Shown: positions 35,598 to 44,788 of the stretch, piece by piece
Layout: each line of letters opens with the position of its first letter
Numbering within the stretch: the first letter of the stretch is position 1
Source of the DNA: Bacterioplanes sp.
GTDB taxonomy: Bacteria; Pseudomonadota; Gammaproteobacteria; Pseudomonadales; Oceanobacteraceae
Assembly (NCBI GenBank): GCA_014859445.1
Contig: JACUUC010000005.1
Location: forward strand, 62,001-126,000
DNA length: 64,000 nucleotides
Reading direction: 5' to 3'
Position numbers and translations under genes: made by a program
Notes under the pieces: generated by a model
Database searches by the model: none
Told to the model about the DNA's origin: nothing
What the model saw: the letters and a program-made list of their open reading frames with translations, nothing else

Positions 35598-36626
35598 TTA
35601 AACCGATGATGGTGTGACAGAGTCGCGCCGTAAAATACGTGCTTGTAAGCCCGCTTCGCTCAGAATGTAGGCTGCCGCATCGCTGCGCGCGTCACCGATT
35701 AACACGTAAATAAACGCATCGGACAGTTCGCCTAAGCGATGCCGTAAACTGGCGAGCGGCATATTTTGTGCTCGATGGATGGGATCAAGGGCTGCCTCAC
35801 GAGGCTGGCGAACATCTAGGAGGACAATGCCGGTATCGGCTTCGGTAATGAGTAAGGCCAGCTCACTTTCGGTGATGTATTGCAGCACGGGTTGCTTGAG
35901 CAAGGTATCAAAGTCGTCTTTGGTCAGTACCATCAATTCGCCATCGCTGCTCATGGTGACATGGGCGTTACGTGGCATGTCGCTGATTAATGAGTCTTCG
36001 CCAAACAAGTCGCCTTCGGTCAATGCCGCTAGGGTTTCTTCTTTGTTGCCTTTGTTGTGGCTGACAATGGCTTTACCGCGTTTGATGACATAGCACTCGC
36101 TGCCCTGTTCGCCTTGCTGAATAATGCGCTCTCCCAGTGTCACGCTGCGCGGCTGAAAACGCGTCAATAGCGTTTGTATATGGGCCGGTGGTATTTGATT
36201 GAATACGCCAGACGTGAGTAAACCTTCGAGCCAATCACTGGCGGCGTGCTCCTGTTGATACGCTTGGTGTAATTCAGACCAGGTCGTGATGAGCTCTAGG
36301 TACTGCCGCTTGATACTGGCAATCATGCACTCGGTTTGGCTAATGGCGGAGCAGCGATGAATGCGATGACTGCTGTCCAGGGCAAGAAAATTCTCATCGT
36401 CATCGGCACTGACGTTGACAATATTGAATTGATCATCGGCCAAATCCAATTGTCCAGATAATAGAAAATGACAATGATCATCGTCTTCGCCGCGTTTAAA
36501 GAGCAATTTTTTGGCCGCTAATGGACGCACATGAAAATGAGGAATAAGTCCCTCAATGATGTCGATAGACAGTTCATCGAACGGCACAAAGTGCTGAAGT
36601 TGTTCGGCGTGCAGCGGCGTAGACAT
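35598..36626 (-). CDS. Double cyclic-nucleotide-binding protein with rhodanese-like domain
   Basis: The 342-residue protein has two cNMP-binding-like domains. The first (about 10-115) is divergent. The second (about 130-250) is canonical, with GERIIQQGEQGSECYVIKRG and EGDLFGEDSLISDMPRNAHV. A C-terminal rhodanese-like fold (about 265-335) starts at VLLDVRQPRE. Where an active rhodanese has its catalytic Cys before the GxRS loop, this protein has YVLIGDARSD, so sulfur transfer is unlikely and the domain probably binds. There is no helix-turn-helix, so it is not a CRP-type activator. I chose ATG 36626 (GAGAG upstream); an ATG at 36710 would add 28 residues. Confidence 0.8.
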   Translation of the reverse strand: MSTPLHAEQLQHFVPFDELSIDIIEGLIPHFHVRPLAAKKLLFKRGEDDDHCHFLLSGQLDLADDQFNIVNVSADDDENFLALDSSHRIHRCSAISQTECMIASIKRQYLELITTWSELHQAYQQEHAASDWLEGLLTSGVFNQIPPAHIQTLLTRFQPRSVTLGERIIQQGEQGSECYVIKRGKAIVSHNKGNKEETLAALTEGDLFGEDSLISDMPRNAHVTMSSDGELMVLTKDDFDTLLKQPVLQYITESELALLITEADTGIVLLDVRQPREAALDPIHRAQNMPLASLRHRLGELSDAFIYVLIGDARSDAAAYILSEAGLQARILRRDSVTPSSV

Positions 36627-36791
36627 AAAACTCTCATGCGTAATAGGGGATGTTGAGGACTGATTGCATTCAACAGTTTTAAGCATAGCAACTCGATGAT
36701 CATTCGTCATGCCGTTGGCGCAAGCAGAGTCAGTGACTCATGCAAGGAGCGTCTCTGTAGCGGAATACCCTAAACGGACAATGTGTCGCTG

Positions 36792-37412
36792 TTAAGTGTC
36801 AGAGCTGTGTGTTTTGCTGTGTGCTTGGCTTTGCGAAACTCCCGCAGTCAGGGCAAAGCGCATGGCATCTTCAAACGACCAATCGAGCGATTCTAATTGT
36901 GACTGCGCCACAATCAAGGTGTAACCACCGACCATGTAGCTCATGGGCAAATAAACGGCAACGCGCGGATCATTGTTAGCCCCGGTTTTTTGTAATACGT
37001 CGGGCAATTTCTGGCTGGTAATAAACCCAACGGCTTGTGTACCGCCCGGTAATGTCACCAGCACAACGGGTTGGTTTTGTTGCTTGTCGCGATCAAACAT
37101 TTCGGCAAAGTCTTTGATGGCACCATACAGGGTTCGCACGATGGGAAAACGCAATAGGGTGTTTTCAATCCGCTCATACAACCAGCTGATGGGATTGAAT
37201 TGAAACAACAGACCGACCATCAAGACCGATAGCAGCATCAGTATGAGTCCCAATCCTGGAATGGGACTGTTGTGAAGGCCAAGCCAAGCAAGGGCGTTTA
37301 AGCCGATTTGATTCAACCACAACAAGGTTGACCATAATAACCAAGCGGTAATGAGCAGTGGCAGTACCACCATGGCGCCTTTTAGAAAGGATTTCATTAG
37401 CCAGCGTTGCAT
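36792..37412 (-). CDS. DUF502 family inner-membrane protein
   Basis: The 206-residue protein has two predicted membrane helices: KGAMVVLPLLITAWLLWSTL (about 11-30) and LGLILMLLSVLMVGLLFQF (about 54-72). A conserved soluble part follows, with IPLVRTLY-like FPIVRTLYGAIKDF (about 89-102), VVLVTLPGGTQAVGFIT and VYLPMSYMVGGYT. These are DUF502 signatures; the function is unknown. GGAG precedes the ATG. It starts 12 bases after the ion-channel gene on the same strand, so the two are probably co-transcribed. Confidence 0.88.
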   Translation of the reverse strand: MQRWLMKSFLKGAMVVLPLLITAWLLWSTLLWLNQIGLNALAWLGLHNSPIPGLGLILMLLSVLMVGLLFQFNPISWLYERIENTLLRFPIVRTLYGAIKDFAEMFDRDKQQNQPVVLVTLPGGTQAVGFITSQKLPDVLQKTGANNDPRVAVYLPMSYMVGGYTLIVAQSQLESLDWSFEDAMRFALTAGVSQSQAHSKTHSSDT

Positions 37413-37424
37413 AAGTGGGCTCCG

Positions 37425-38255
37425 TTAGGGTTTCGGTGGTGTTGAAGAAAGCTGTTCTTGTAGCAACTGCTTTAATTGTTGTATTTCGTTGTGCACATCT
37501 TCCAGTGTGTGTTTGCCATCTTGCTCGTCTTGTTGCGCTCGTTCTTTGGCGTGTTCATCTTCCAATACATTCACCACAATGCCAATCACCATGTTTAAAA
37601 AAGCGAAGGTGGTTAAGAAAATAAAGGTCAGGTAGAAAATCCACGAAAATGGATACACTTCCATGGTTTCGTACATGACATCCGTCCAGTCTTCAAAGGT
37701 CATGACGCGAAAGAGAGTGAGCATGGAAATAGCAATGTCATCCCAGAGTACGGGGTTAATGGTGGCGAAGAAGGTGGTGCCAATGGCCGCGTAAATATAA
37801 AAGATGATGAACAACAATAAACACACATAACCCAGTTGTGGTAACGCTCGTAGGAGCGAATTGAGCAACATGCGCAGCTCGGGAATGATCGAGACCATAC
37901 GCAGGACGCGAAAGATACGAATTAATCGACCGATGAGCGCCATTTCTGAATCATCAACGGGAATTAAACTGACGACGACAATGATGGTGTCGAACACATT
38001 CCAGCTATTGTGGAAGAAACGCGCTTTATTGGGTTCAGCAATAAAGCGAATGGTAATTTCAAAGAGGAAAATCATCGTGATGGTGAAATCAAGCACCACA
38101 ATGATGTTTAAGATGGATTGAGGAATGTCGTAGGTTTTGGCACCAATGACAATGGCGGATAAAATAATGATCGTTACCACAAACCATTCAAACAGCTTGT
38201 TATCGCGCAGCGCTTGAGAGCGTTGTTGCACTTGCTGAAATCGTGTCATTTCCAT
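37425..38255 (-). CDS. Bacterial voltage-gated cation channel (NaChBac-type ion transporter)
   Basis: The 276-residue protein has the six-helix plan of single-domain bacterial voltage-gated channels, which form tetramers. S1-S3 span about 22-100. The voltage sensor S4 has Arg110, Arg113, Arg116 and Arg119 at three-residue spacing. S5 is about 140-163, the pore helix leads to the filter TFEDWTD (186-192), and S6 is about 205-232. A C-terminal helix (about 249-269) with heptads is the expected coiled-coil bundle. Bacterial sodium channels usually have TLESWS-type filters; the extra aspartates here suggest calcium or mixed selectivity (inference). It is upstream of the DUF502 gene. Confidence 0.88.
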   Translation of the reverse strand: MEMTRFQQVQQRSQALRDNKLFEWFVVTIIILSAIVIGAKTYDIPQSILNIIVVLDFTITMIFLFEITIRFIAEPNKARFFHNSWNVFDTIIVVVSLIPVDDSEMALIGRLIRIFRVLRMVSIIPELRMLLNSLLRALPQLGYVCLLLFIIFYIYAAIGTTFFATINPVLWDDIAISMLTLFRVMTFEDWTDVMYETMEVYPFSWIFYLTFIFLTTFAFLNMVIGIVVNVLEDEHAKERAQQDEQDGKHTLEDVHNEIQQLKQLLQEQLSSTPPKP

Positions 38256-38571
38256 GATGTGAGCTCATTAGTGAAAAAGATGCCGATTCTACTGACAAAC
38301 GATCGAGATGTTGAGTTCGAACGAACTTTCTCCGTTGATCTTCACACATTACTTTAAGGTTCATCTTCAATAGCAAGCTGTGTCGGTGATTTCATTTTAT
38401 GGCATGAGTGCGCCGGATTTTCCGTTTGTCTATTCGTTCGCATTGGCGTGTAAACCCGCTTGCAAAAGGGCTTTTCGCTTTCTATAGTGTCGTTCGGTGG
38501 AATAAAGTGGGTAAAAGTGGCGATTTAGACCGCAGGGCGTCACGCCCACCACGAAATCACAGGATGCGCGC
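38256..38571. other. Divergent intergenic region, channel gene / mraZ
   Basis: 316 bp without a credible gene. The right half holds the dcw promoter and the MraZ-type repeats. I see no clear structure in 38256-38459. Confidence 0.7.
38460..38520 (+). promoter_or_regulatory. dcw (mraZ) promoter with three MraZ-type repeats
   Basis: TTGCAA (38460-38465), 17 bases, then TATAGT (38483-38488). The predicted start is near 38495. Immediately downstream GTGG recurs at 38497, 38507 and 38517, exactly 10 bp apart (GTGGAA, GTGGGT, GTGGCG). MraZ is known to repress dcw operons by binding TGGG-type direct repeats with this spacing, so autorepression is expected. Confidence 0.8.
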
Positions 38572-39027
38572 ATGTTTCGGGGACTGCACAACATCAATTT
38601 GGACAGCAAAGGACGCCTAGCGATACCGACGAAATATCGGGAATCCTTGGTGGCGCTTTGTGGTGCCCAATTGATAGCCACCATCGATACGGAAGAGCGT
38701 TGCTTGTTGGTCTATCCACGCCCTGTGTGGGAACCCATCCAGGAGCAGATCGAAAGTCTGCCCAGTTTCAATCCAGCAGCGCGTCGTATTCAGCGTTTAT
38801 TAATTGGTTATGCCACCGACATCGAACTGGATGGCAGTGGTCGCGTGTTGTTACCACAGCCTTTACGTGATCATGCCGAGCTGGAAAAAGAATGTGTATT
38901 AGTTGGCCAAGGCAAAAAATTTGAGCTTTGGAGTAAATGTTTATGGGAAAGCCGCCGTGATGAGTATTTAGGTGGCGACCAAGGCGGGCAAGTATTGCCC
39001 GATCAAATGCAGAGCTTATCACTATGA
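38572..39027 (+). CDS. mraZ: Transcriptional regulator MraZ
   Basis: MraZ is an AbrB-like ring-forming DNA-binding protein that represses the dcw cluster. The 151-residue protein is nearly the same length as E. coli MraZ and contains the duplicated SpoVT/AbrB-type half-motifs [16 protein letters not shown] (about 7-22) and [15 protein letters not shown] (about 84-98), and KFELWS near the C-terminus. The promoter upstream carries three repeats that it is expected to bind. Its stop overlaps the rsmH start by ATGA. Confidence 0.97.
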   Translation: MFRGLHNINLDSKGRLAIPTKYRESLVALCGAQLIATIDTEERCLLVYPRPVWEPIQEQIESLPSFNPAARRIQRLLIGYATDIELDGSGRVLLPQPLRDHAELEKECVLVGQGKKFELWSKCLWESRRDEYLGGDQGGQVLPDQMQSLSL

Positions 39028-39962
39028 CGACCACAGAATTTCTGCATGAAACCGTACTGTTGCACGAAACCGTTGACGGCTGCGTCCACAATCCAGATGG
39101 AATTTACATTGATGGCACCTTTGGGCGTGGTGGTCACAGTCGCCTATTGCTCAGCAAGCTGAGTGCGGCTGGACGCTTGATCGGTGTCGATAAAGACCCA
39201 TTGGCCATTGCCACGGGGCAGGCGTTGGCGCAAGAGGATCCGCGCTTTCAAATTGTGCAGGGTAGTTTTGCGCAGTTGAAGTCGCATTTGACGGATCTTG
39301 GCATTGAACACGTCGATGGCATTCTCTTGGATTTGGGTGTGTCGTCACCGCAGCTGGATGACGCAGAGCGCGGTTTTAGTTTTTTGCGAGATGGGCCTTT
39401 GGATATGCGCATGGATCCTGATCGAGGTATTAGTGCGGCCGAGTGGGTAGCAACGACGCCGGAAGCTGAGATCGCATGGGTGTTTAAGGAATATGGCGAA
39501 GAACGTTTTGCCAAGCGTATGGCGCGTCGTTTAGTGCAAGCTCGAGAGCAGCAAGCCATCACGCGTACGGTTCAGTTAGCCGAAATTTTGAAAGAGGCAA
39601 ACCCCGCTTGGGAACGCCATAAGCATCCGGCAACGCGAACTTTTCAGGCGATTCGCATTGCCGTGAATAACGAGTTGGGTGATTTGGAAGCGCTGCTGCA
39701 TGACAGTGTGGACTTGTTGTCCGCTTATGGCCGATTAGCGGTGATTAGCTTTCATTCGTTGGAAGACCGTTTGGTAAAGCGTTTTATTCGTGCACAAGAA
39801 AAGGGCCGTGAATTACCGCCCGGTTTGCCCGTTACGGAAGATCAGTTGGGAAAAACCATGCGTCGTATCGGTAAGGCGATTAAGCCCAGTGCGGATGAAG
39901 TGCGCAGTAATGCTCGATCGCGTAGCGCGGTGTTACGTGTTGCGGAGCGTTTGCCAGAATGA
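39024..39962 (+). CDS. rsmH: 16S rRNA (cytosine-1402 N4) methyltransferase RsmH
   Basis: RsmH methylates N4 of C1402 in 16S rRNA at the decoding centre. The 312-residue protein shows [11 protein letters not shown] (about 8-18), the SAM motif [11 protein letters not shown] (about 29-39), [15 protein letters not shown], and the late [12 protein letters not shown] (about 241-252). The start overlaps mraZ by four bases and the stop overlaps ftsL by four bases, so translation is coupled at both ends. Confidence 0.97.
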   Translation: MTTTEFLHETVLLHETVDGCVHNPDGIYIDGTFGRGGHSRLLLSKLSAAGRLIGVDKDPLAIATGQALAQEDPRFQIVQGSFAQLKSHLTDLGIEHVDGILLDLGVSSPQLDDAERGFSFLRDGPLDMRMDPDRGISAAEWVATTPEAEIAWVFKEYGEERFAKRMARRLVQAREQQAITRTVQLAEILKEANPAWERHKHPATRTFQAIRIAVNNELGDLEALLHDSVDLLSAYGRLAVISFHSLEDRLVKRFIRAQEKGRELPPGLPVTEDQLGKTMRRIGKAIKPSADEVRSNARSRSAVLRVAERLPE

Positions 39963-40222
39963 CACGCACGGTGCCTTGGTTGGCGTTGCTGCTGTGGTTG
40001 CTGGTGGTTGTGTCGGCGTTGGTGCAAATCATCGTGGTGCATCAACATCGCTTGGTGTTACAGGATTGGCAGCAACAGGATGCATTGCGTCATTCCTTGC
40101 TGTTGGAGCGCACGCAGTTGACGTTGGAAATCAGTACATTGACCTCGCAGGGTCGTGTTGATCAATTGGCACGTTCACAACGCGCTATGATCGATCCAAA
40201 TGACATACAGGTATTGTATTAA
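39959..40222 (+). CDS. ftsL: Cell division protein FtsL
   Basis: FtsL is a small bitopic divisome protein that links FtsQ/FtsB to FtsW-FtsI activation. The 87-residue protein has one N-terminal membrane helix (about 4-25), then a periplasmic heptad-rich segment (about 30-75) with a helix-breaking region near 65. Length is short but within the gammaproteobacterial range. Sequence conservation in this family is weak, so the call rests on size, topology and position between rsmH and ftsI. It overlaps both neighbours. Confidence 0.9.
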   Translation: MTRTVPWLALLLWLLVVVSALVQIIVVHQHRLVLQDWQQQDALRHSLLLERTQLTLEISTLTSQGRVDQLARSQRAMIDPNDIQVLY

Positions 40223-41958
40223 TGAACGCATCATCCATCACCGAGCAATCAGAGCATCGCGTTGCGCGTTGGCGATTTGCCTTAGTGCTGGTGGCGTTTG
40301 CGCTATTGATTTTAGCCGTTGTTGTGCAGTTGGTGCGTTTGCATACCTTGGATCAGCCCTTTTTGTTTGAGCAGGGTGAAAAACGCACCGTGCGTCATGA
40401 GGTTCAGCCGGGTGTTCGGGGGTTGATTACCGATCGTCATGGACGACCATTGGCCGTCAGTACACCGGTGGTGAACCTATGGGTTAATCCGCGTCAGGTG
40501 AATGTGGATGAATTGTTACCGATTGCGCAAGACTTGTCTTTGAATTGGTCGTCGTTGCGATCCTCCGTCCTGCGCAATCAGCAGCAGCGGCGTGCGTTTA
40601 TGTATTTGCAGCGCCAAGTTGAGCCAAGTATTGCCAAGCAGGTGTTGGCTCGTGGCGTTACCGGTGTCTACGGTGATGAGGATTTTCGACGGTTTTATCC
40701 GGCTGGAGAAATTACCGCGCAAACCATTGGTGTCGTGAATATTGATGGCGTTGGTCAAGAGGGTGTGGAGTTGGCGTACAACCAGCATTTAACGGGGCAG
40801 CAAGGAAGTCGTCGGGTCGTTAAAGATTTGTATGGCAATGTGGTGCGCCAGTTGGATGTTACCCAGATCGCCCAAGCGGGTGGTGATTTAATATTAACGT
40901 TGGATTTGCGTTTGCAGTATTTAGTGTACCGAGAATTAAAAGCCGCGGTTCAACAGCATAAAGCCAAAGCCGGTTCTGCTGTGCTCTTGGATGCTCGCAA
41001 CGGCGATATTTTGGCCTTAGTGAGCCAGCCTTCTTACAACCCAAATAACCGCGCTCAGTTGCAACCACAAGCTATGCGCAATCGTGCCATCGCCGACTTG
41101 ATTGAACCTGGTTCTACGATTAAGCCTTTCACGGTCGCTGCGGCGCTTGATGAAGGCATCGTGCAAGTCTCTAGTACCGTCGATACGCGTCCCGGTCATA
41201 TTCGTGTACGCAATAAAACCATTCGCGATATTGGTAATTATGGCGTGTTGGACATGACGGGGGTGGTACAAAAATCCAGTAATGTGGGTGTGATTAAGTT
41301 GGCTCATCAGCTTGGTGCCGATGGTATGTGGGCTTTTCTCGCGAAAGCCGGCGTGGGCGAAACCAATGTGTTGGGTTTCCCTGGCGAGGCAATCGGACGT
41401 TTACCTTATCCCGCGCAGATGGATGATTTGCGCTTGGCCACGGTGTCCTATGGTTATGGCTTGTCGATGACACCGTTGCAGTTGGCACAAGCGTATACCA
41501 GTTTTAGTCAAAAAGGCTGTCGTATGCCGGTACGCTTGGTGTTGCAGGATTACCCTAATGCGCGTTGCACTCCGGTGATGTCGGCCGACACGGCGCAGCA
41601 ATTATTGGCCATGTTGGAAACGGTATTGAGCAATCAGGGAACTGGGCGTCGTGCCCGAGTTGAGGGGTATCGTGCCGGTGGCAAAACCGGTACGTCTCAT
41701 AAAGTGGGTGCGCAAGGCTATGACAAGTCGGCTTATGTGGCGATGTTTGCTGGATTGGCCCCCATTGATGATCCCGAGTTGATTTTGGTGGTGATCGTCG
41801 ATGAACCTCAAGGTCAAGAATATTATGGGGGGGAAGTGGCGGCCCCGATCTTTTCACGCATTATGCAGCAGGCGTTGCGCATGCGTCAGATTATGCCTGA
41901 GGGAAATGCACATAAGTCGCCGTTCTCTGTGCCAGCCGTTGATCGGGAGGCCGCATGA
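40222..41958 (+). CDS. ftsI: Septal peptidoglycan transpeptidase FtsI (PBP3)
   Basis: FtsI cross-links septal peptidoglycan and is a beta-lactam target. The 578-residue class B penicillin-binding protein has an N-terminal membrane helix (about 18-40), a pedestal domain, and a transpeptidase domain with the catalytic Ser298 in PGSTIKPF, the SSN motif (KSSNVG, about 352) and KTGT starting at Lys488. Its ATG shares a base with the ftsL stop (TAATG) and its stop overlaps murE. Confidence 0.98.
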   Translation: MNASSITEQSEHRVARWRFALVLVAFALLILAVVVQLVRLHTLDQPFLFEQGEKRTVRHEVQPGVRGLITDRHGRPLAVSTPVVNLWVNPRQVNVDELLPIAQDLSLNWSSLRSSVLRNQQQRRAFMYLQRQVEPSIAKQVLARGVTGVYGDEDFRRFYPAGEITAQTIGVVNIDGVGQEGVELAYNQHLTGQQGSRRVVKDLYGNVVRQLDVTQIAQAGGDLILTLDLRLQYLVYRELKAAVQQHKAKAGSAVLLDARNGDILALVSQPSYNPNNRAQLQPQAMRNRAIADLIEPGSTIKPFTVAAALDEGIVQVSSTVDTRPGHIRVRNKTIRDIGNYGVLDMTGVVQKSSNVGVIKLAHQLGADGMWAFLAKAGVGETNVLGFPGEAIGRLPYPAQMDDLRLATVSYGYGLSMTPLQLAQAYTSFSQKGCRMPVRLVLQDYPNARCTPVMSADTAQQLLAMLETVLSNQGTGRRARVEGYRAGGKTGTSHKVGAQGYDKSAYVAMFAGLAPIDDPELILVVIVDEPQGQEYYGGEVAAPIFSRIMQQALRMRQIMPEGNAHKSPFSVPAVDREAA

Positions 41959-43412
41959 AGCTGAGTCAAATTACTCTGTCTGATTGTTATATTCCACCAG
42001 AGTGGGATCGAGAGATTCGGCATGTGCGCGTTGACAGTCGGTTAATTCAACAGGGCGATGCTTTGTTGGTGCGTAGCATCGATGCGATCGAAAGTGAGCG
42101 CTTTATTGCAGATGCTATCGCCCGTGGTGCGGTTGCGGTGGTTGCTCAGGGCGCGCTGGGTTTTGCATGTGGGGATGGTGGTGTCCCTATTTTTTCAAGC
42201 CCAGCCGTTGCTGATCATTGGCAATCTTGGTTGCATCGTCGTTATGCCCGTGTTGCGCAATTGTCGTTGATTGGCGTGACGGGTACGAACGGTAAAAGTT
42301 CGGTGACGCAGTACATCGCTCAGTTGTTGATGGCCATGGGGCATCCTTGTGGGTTGCTGGGGACATTGGGCAATGGTCTTTGGCCGCAGTTGCAAGCGAC
42401 AGCCAATACGACCTCGGATTTGGCCATTACTTTGCAGCAGTTGGATGGCATGGTCGGACAGGCGAATTGGGCCGCATTGGAAGTCTCTTCTCATGGCTTG
42501 CAGCAGCAGCGGATTGCGGGTTTGGCGTTTAAAGGGGCGGTGTTTACCAACTTGAGTCATGATCATTTGGATTATCACCAATCCATGGAAAATTACTTTG
42601 CCGCCAAGCGTCGTTTGTTTGAGGAATATGCCATTGAGCATGCGTTGATCAATGTCGATGATGAATACGGTCGTGCCTTGGCGCAGAGCCTGCCAAGCGA
42701 GATGTCGGTGTTGACGTACGGTTGTGAGGCCATGGCGGACGTTCAGATCCGTGATATTTGTTGGTTAGGTGATCGCCTGCAAGCTCGTATTCGTAGCCCT
42801 TGGGGCGATGACTTGATTCAGGTGCCATTACTCGGTGATTTTAATATGAGCAATGCGGTGGCGGCGATGGTTGCATTGGCTCAGCAGGGTATGGATTGGT
42901 CGGCCTTATGCATCGCAGCGCAGCAGTTGCAGCCGGTACTGGGGCGGATGGCGTTTTATCGTCATGCGGATGGCCGAACGGCCGTGATTGATTTTGCCCA
43001 CACTCCCGATGCCTTGGCGAATGCGCTGGCGGCGTTGCCCACGTTGTCACCCTATGTGGTGTTTGGCTGTGGCGGTGATCGCGATCGCCGTAAACGGCCA
43101 TTGATGGCGGCTGCGTTAGATGGCATTGAGCAGGTGTGGCTGACCGATGATAATCCACGTTTTGAAGATCCAGAGAGCATTTGGCAAGACGTTTTACAAC
43201 ACGCGCCAGCAGCCCGATTTCATCGTCAGCACAACCGCAGCCTAGCGATTGAGGAAGCCTGTGCGGCGATGCCGGCCAATGGCGTTGTTTTGATCGCAGG
43301 TAAAGGGCATGAGGCGTATCAAGATGTTGCTGGTCAGCGTCATGCGTATTCTGATGAATCGGTCTTGTTGGCATTAGGTTTTGTTCGAGGAGCGCAGACC
43401 CATGTTGCATAA
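41955..43412 (+). CDS. murE: UDP-MurNAc-Ala-Glu:meso-DAP ligase MurE
   Basis: MurE adds the third residue of the peptidoglycan stem. The 485-residue Mur ligase has the ATP loop GVTGTNGKSS (107-116), the central domain with SSHGLQQQRI and NLSHDHLDYH, and the substrate signature DNPR (399-402), which indicates meso-diaminopimelate and not lysine. This agrees with dapB in the window. The start overlaps the ftsI stop (ATGA). The last 11 bases overlap murF. Confidence 0.97.
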   Translation: MKLSQITLSDCYIPPEWDREIRHVRVDSRLIQQGDALLVRSIDAIESERFIADAIARGAVAVVAQGALGFACGDGGVPIFSSPAVADHWQSWLHRRYARVAQLSLIGVTGTNGKSSVTQYIAQLLMAMGHPCGLLGTLGNGLWPQLQATANTTSDLAITLQQLDGMVGQANWAALEVSSHGLQQQRIAGLAFKGAVFTNLSHDHLDYHQSMENYFAAKRRLFEEYAIEHALINVDDEYGRALAQSLPSEMSVLTYGCEAMADVQIRDICWLGDRLQARIRSPWGDDLIQVPLLGDFNMSNAVAAMVALAQQGMDWSALCIAAQQLQPVLGRMAFYRHADGRTAVIDFAHTPDALANALAALPTLSPYVVFGCGGDRDRRKRPLMAAALDGIEQVWLTDDNPRFEDPESIWQDVLQHAPAARFHRQHNRSLAIEEACAAMPANGVVLIAGKGHEAYQDVAGQRHAYSDESVLLALGFVRGAQTHVA

Positions 43413-44787
43413 AATGGTGTGCTCACAATTGCAATCGTTGCTGAATGCCGATGTGTATGGTGACGAGCAAAGCGTGTCGTCGATTACTATTGATAGTCGA
43501 CGTGTGCAGGTGGGTGATGCGTATGTTGCGTTGCACGGTACGCGCTTTGATGGTCATGAGTTTGTTGCTTCCGCGCATCAGGCAGGAGCGAGCATTGCAC
43601 TCATTGCTCGCTCATCGTTACCTGCCGTAATCGCTCAATGGCCAGCGGGACGTCCTGCGAATCTGACCTTGCTGTGTGTGGATGATACGCTGTTGGCGTT
43701 GGGGCGCATTGCGGCATGGCAGCGTCAGCAATTCAGCGGGCCTGTGTTGGCGGTCACTGGAAGTGCGGGTAAAACCAGCGTTAAGCAGTTGCTGACACAA
43801 GTGTTAAGTACGGTCTATCACACGTGCATGACGCAGGGGAATTTAAACAATCACATTGGTGTCCCTTTAACCCTATTATCACTGCGCACGGAACATCAAG
43901 CGGCGGTGATTGAATTGGGCGCGAGTGGTTTGGGTGAAATTGCGTATACAGCCAATTTTGTGCAACCCGATGTGGGTATCATTACCAATGCTAGCCATGC
44001 GCATTTAGAAGGGTTCGGTAGTTTGGCCGGAATTGTACAAACCAAGGGTGAGTTGATCGACTTTGTCTCTCCTGCGGGGACCGTGGTTTTAAACGCGGAT
44101 GATGCACACATCGCTGAATGGCAGCAGCGTGCGGGAAATAAGCGTGTGCTGTTGTTTGGGTTTTCTGAGCGGGCGGATGTGCGCGCCACGCAATTGCATT
44201 GCGATTTGAATGTCAGCCGTTTTCAACTGCATACCCCGCAAGGTCAGGCGTCGGTGGTGTTGCCGTTGTTGGGGGAGCATAACGTTCGTAATGCCTTGGC
44301 CGTTACGGCTGCGGCCTTGTCGGTTGGTATTTCACTGCCACAGATTGTCACAGGCTTGCAGCAGGCCGAAGCCTATCAAGGTCGCTTGCAGTGGTGTTTG
44401 GGCGTGGCAGGTCAGCGTATTTTGAACGATAGCTACAATGCCAATCCGGCCTCGGTGATGGCGGCCATCGATGTGTTAAAGCATGCCCCCAGTCGCTGGT
44501 TGGTGTTGGGGGATATGGCGGAATTGGGTGACGACAGCATTCGTGCCCATATCCAAGTGGGTGAATACGCCAAACAGCAGGGCATTCAGCATTTGTTAGC
44601 CTGCGGCATGTCCAGTCAGCACACCGTGAATGCGTTCGGTGACGGTGGGCATTGGTTCGCACAGCAGCACGAGATGATTGAATACTTACAACAACAGACT
44701 CAAGCCGAAGACGTCATTTTGGTGAAAGGGTCACGCAGTGCGCGCATGGACAATGTGGTTCGCGCCCTGCAAGGACATGGGGAATAA
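43402..44787 (+). CDS. murF: UDP-MurNAc-tripeptide:D-Ala-D-Ala ligase MurF
   Basis: MurF adds the D-Ala-D-Ala dipeptide that DdlB makes. The 461-residue ligase has the ATP loop [11 protein letters not shown] (about 115-125), a central domain with [14 protein letters not shown], and a C-terminal domain with [11 protein letters not shown] (about 343-353). I chose ATG 43402 because GAGGAG lies nine bases upstream and inside murE; the frame opens at 43381. It overlaps murE by 11 bases and ends one base before the mraY start. Confidence 0.97.
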   Translation: MLHKMVCSQLQSLLNADVYGDEQSVSSITIDSRRVQVGDAYVALHGTRFDGHEFVASAHQAGASIALIARSSLPAVIAQWPAGRPANLTLLCVDDTLLALGRIAAWQRQQFSGPVLAVTGSAGKTSVKQLLTQVLSTVYHTCMTQGNLNNHIGVPLTLLSLRTEHQAAVIELGASGLGEIAYTANFVQPDVGIITNASHAHLEGFGSLAGIVQTKGELIDFVSPAGTVVLNADDAHIAEWQQRAGNKRVLLFGFSERADVRATQLHCDLNVSRFQLHTPQGQASVVLPLLGEHNVRNALAVTAAALSVGISLPQIVTGLQQAEAYQGRLQWCLGVAGQRILNDSYNANPASVMAAIDVLKHAPSRWLVLGDMAELGDDSIRAHIQVGEYAKQQGIQHLLACGMSSQHTVNAFGDGGHWFAQQHEMIEYLQQQTQAEDVILVKGSRSARMDNVVRALQGHGE

Positions 44788-44788
44788 C

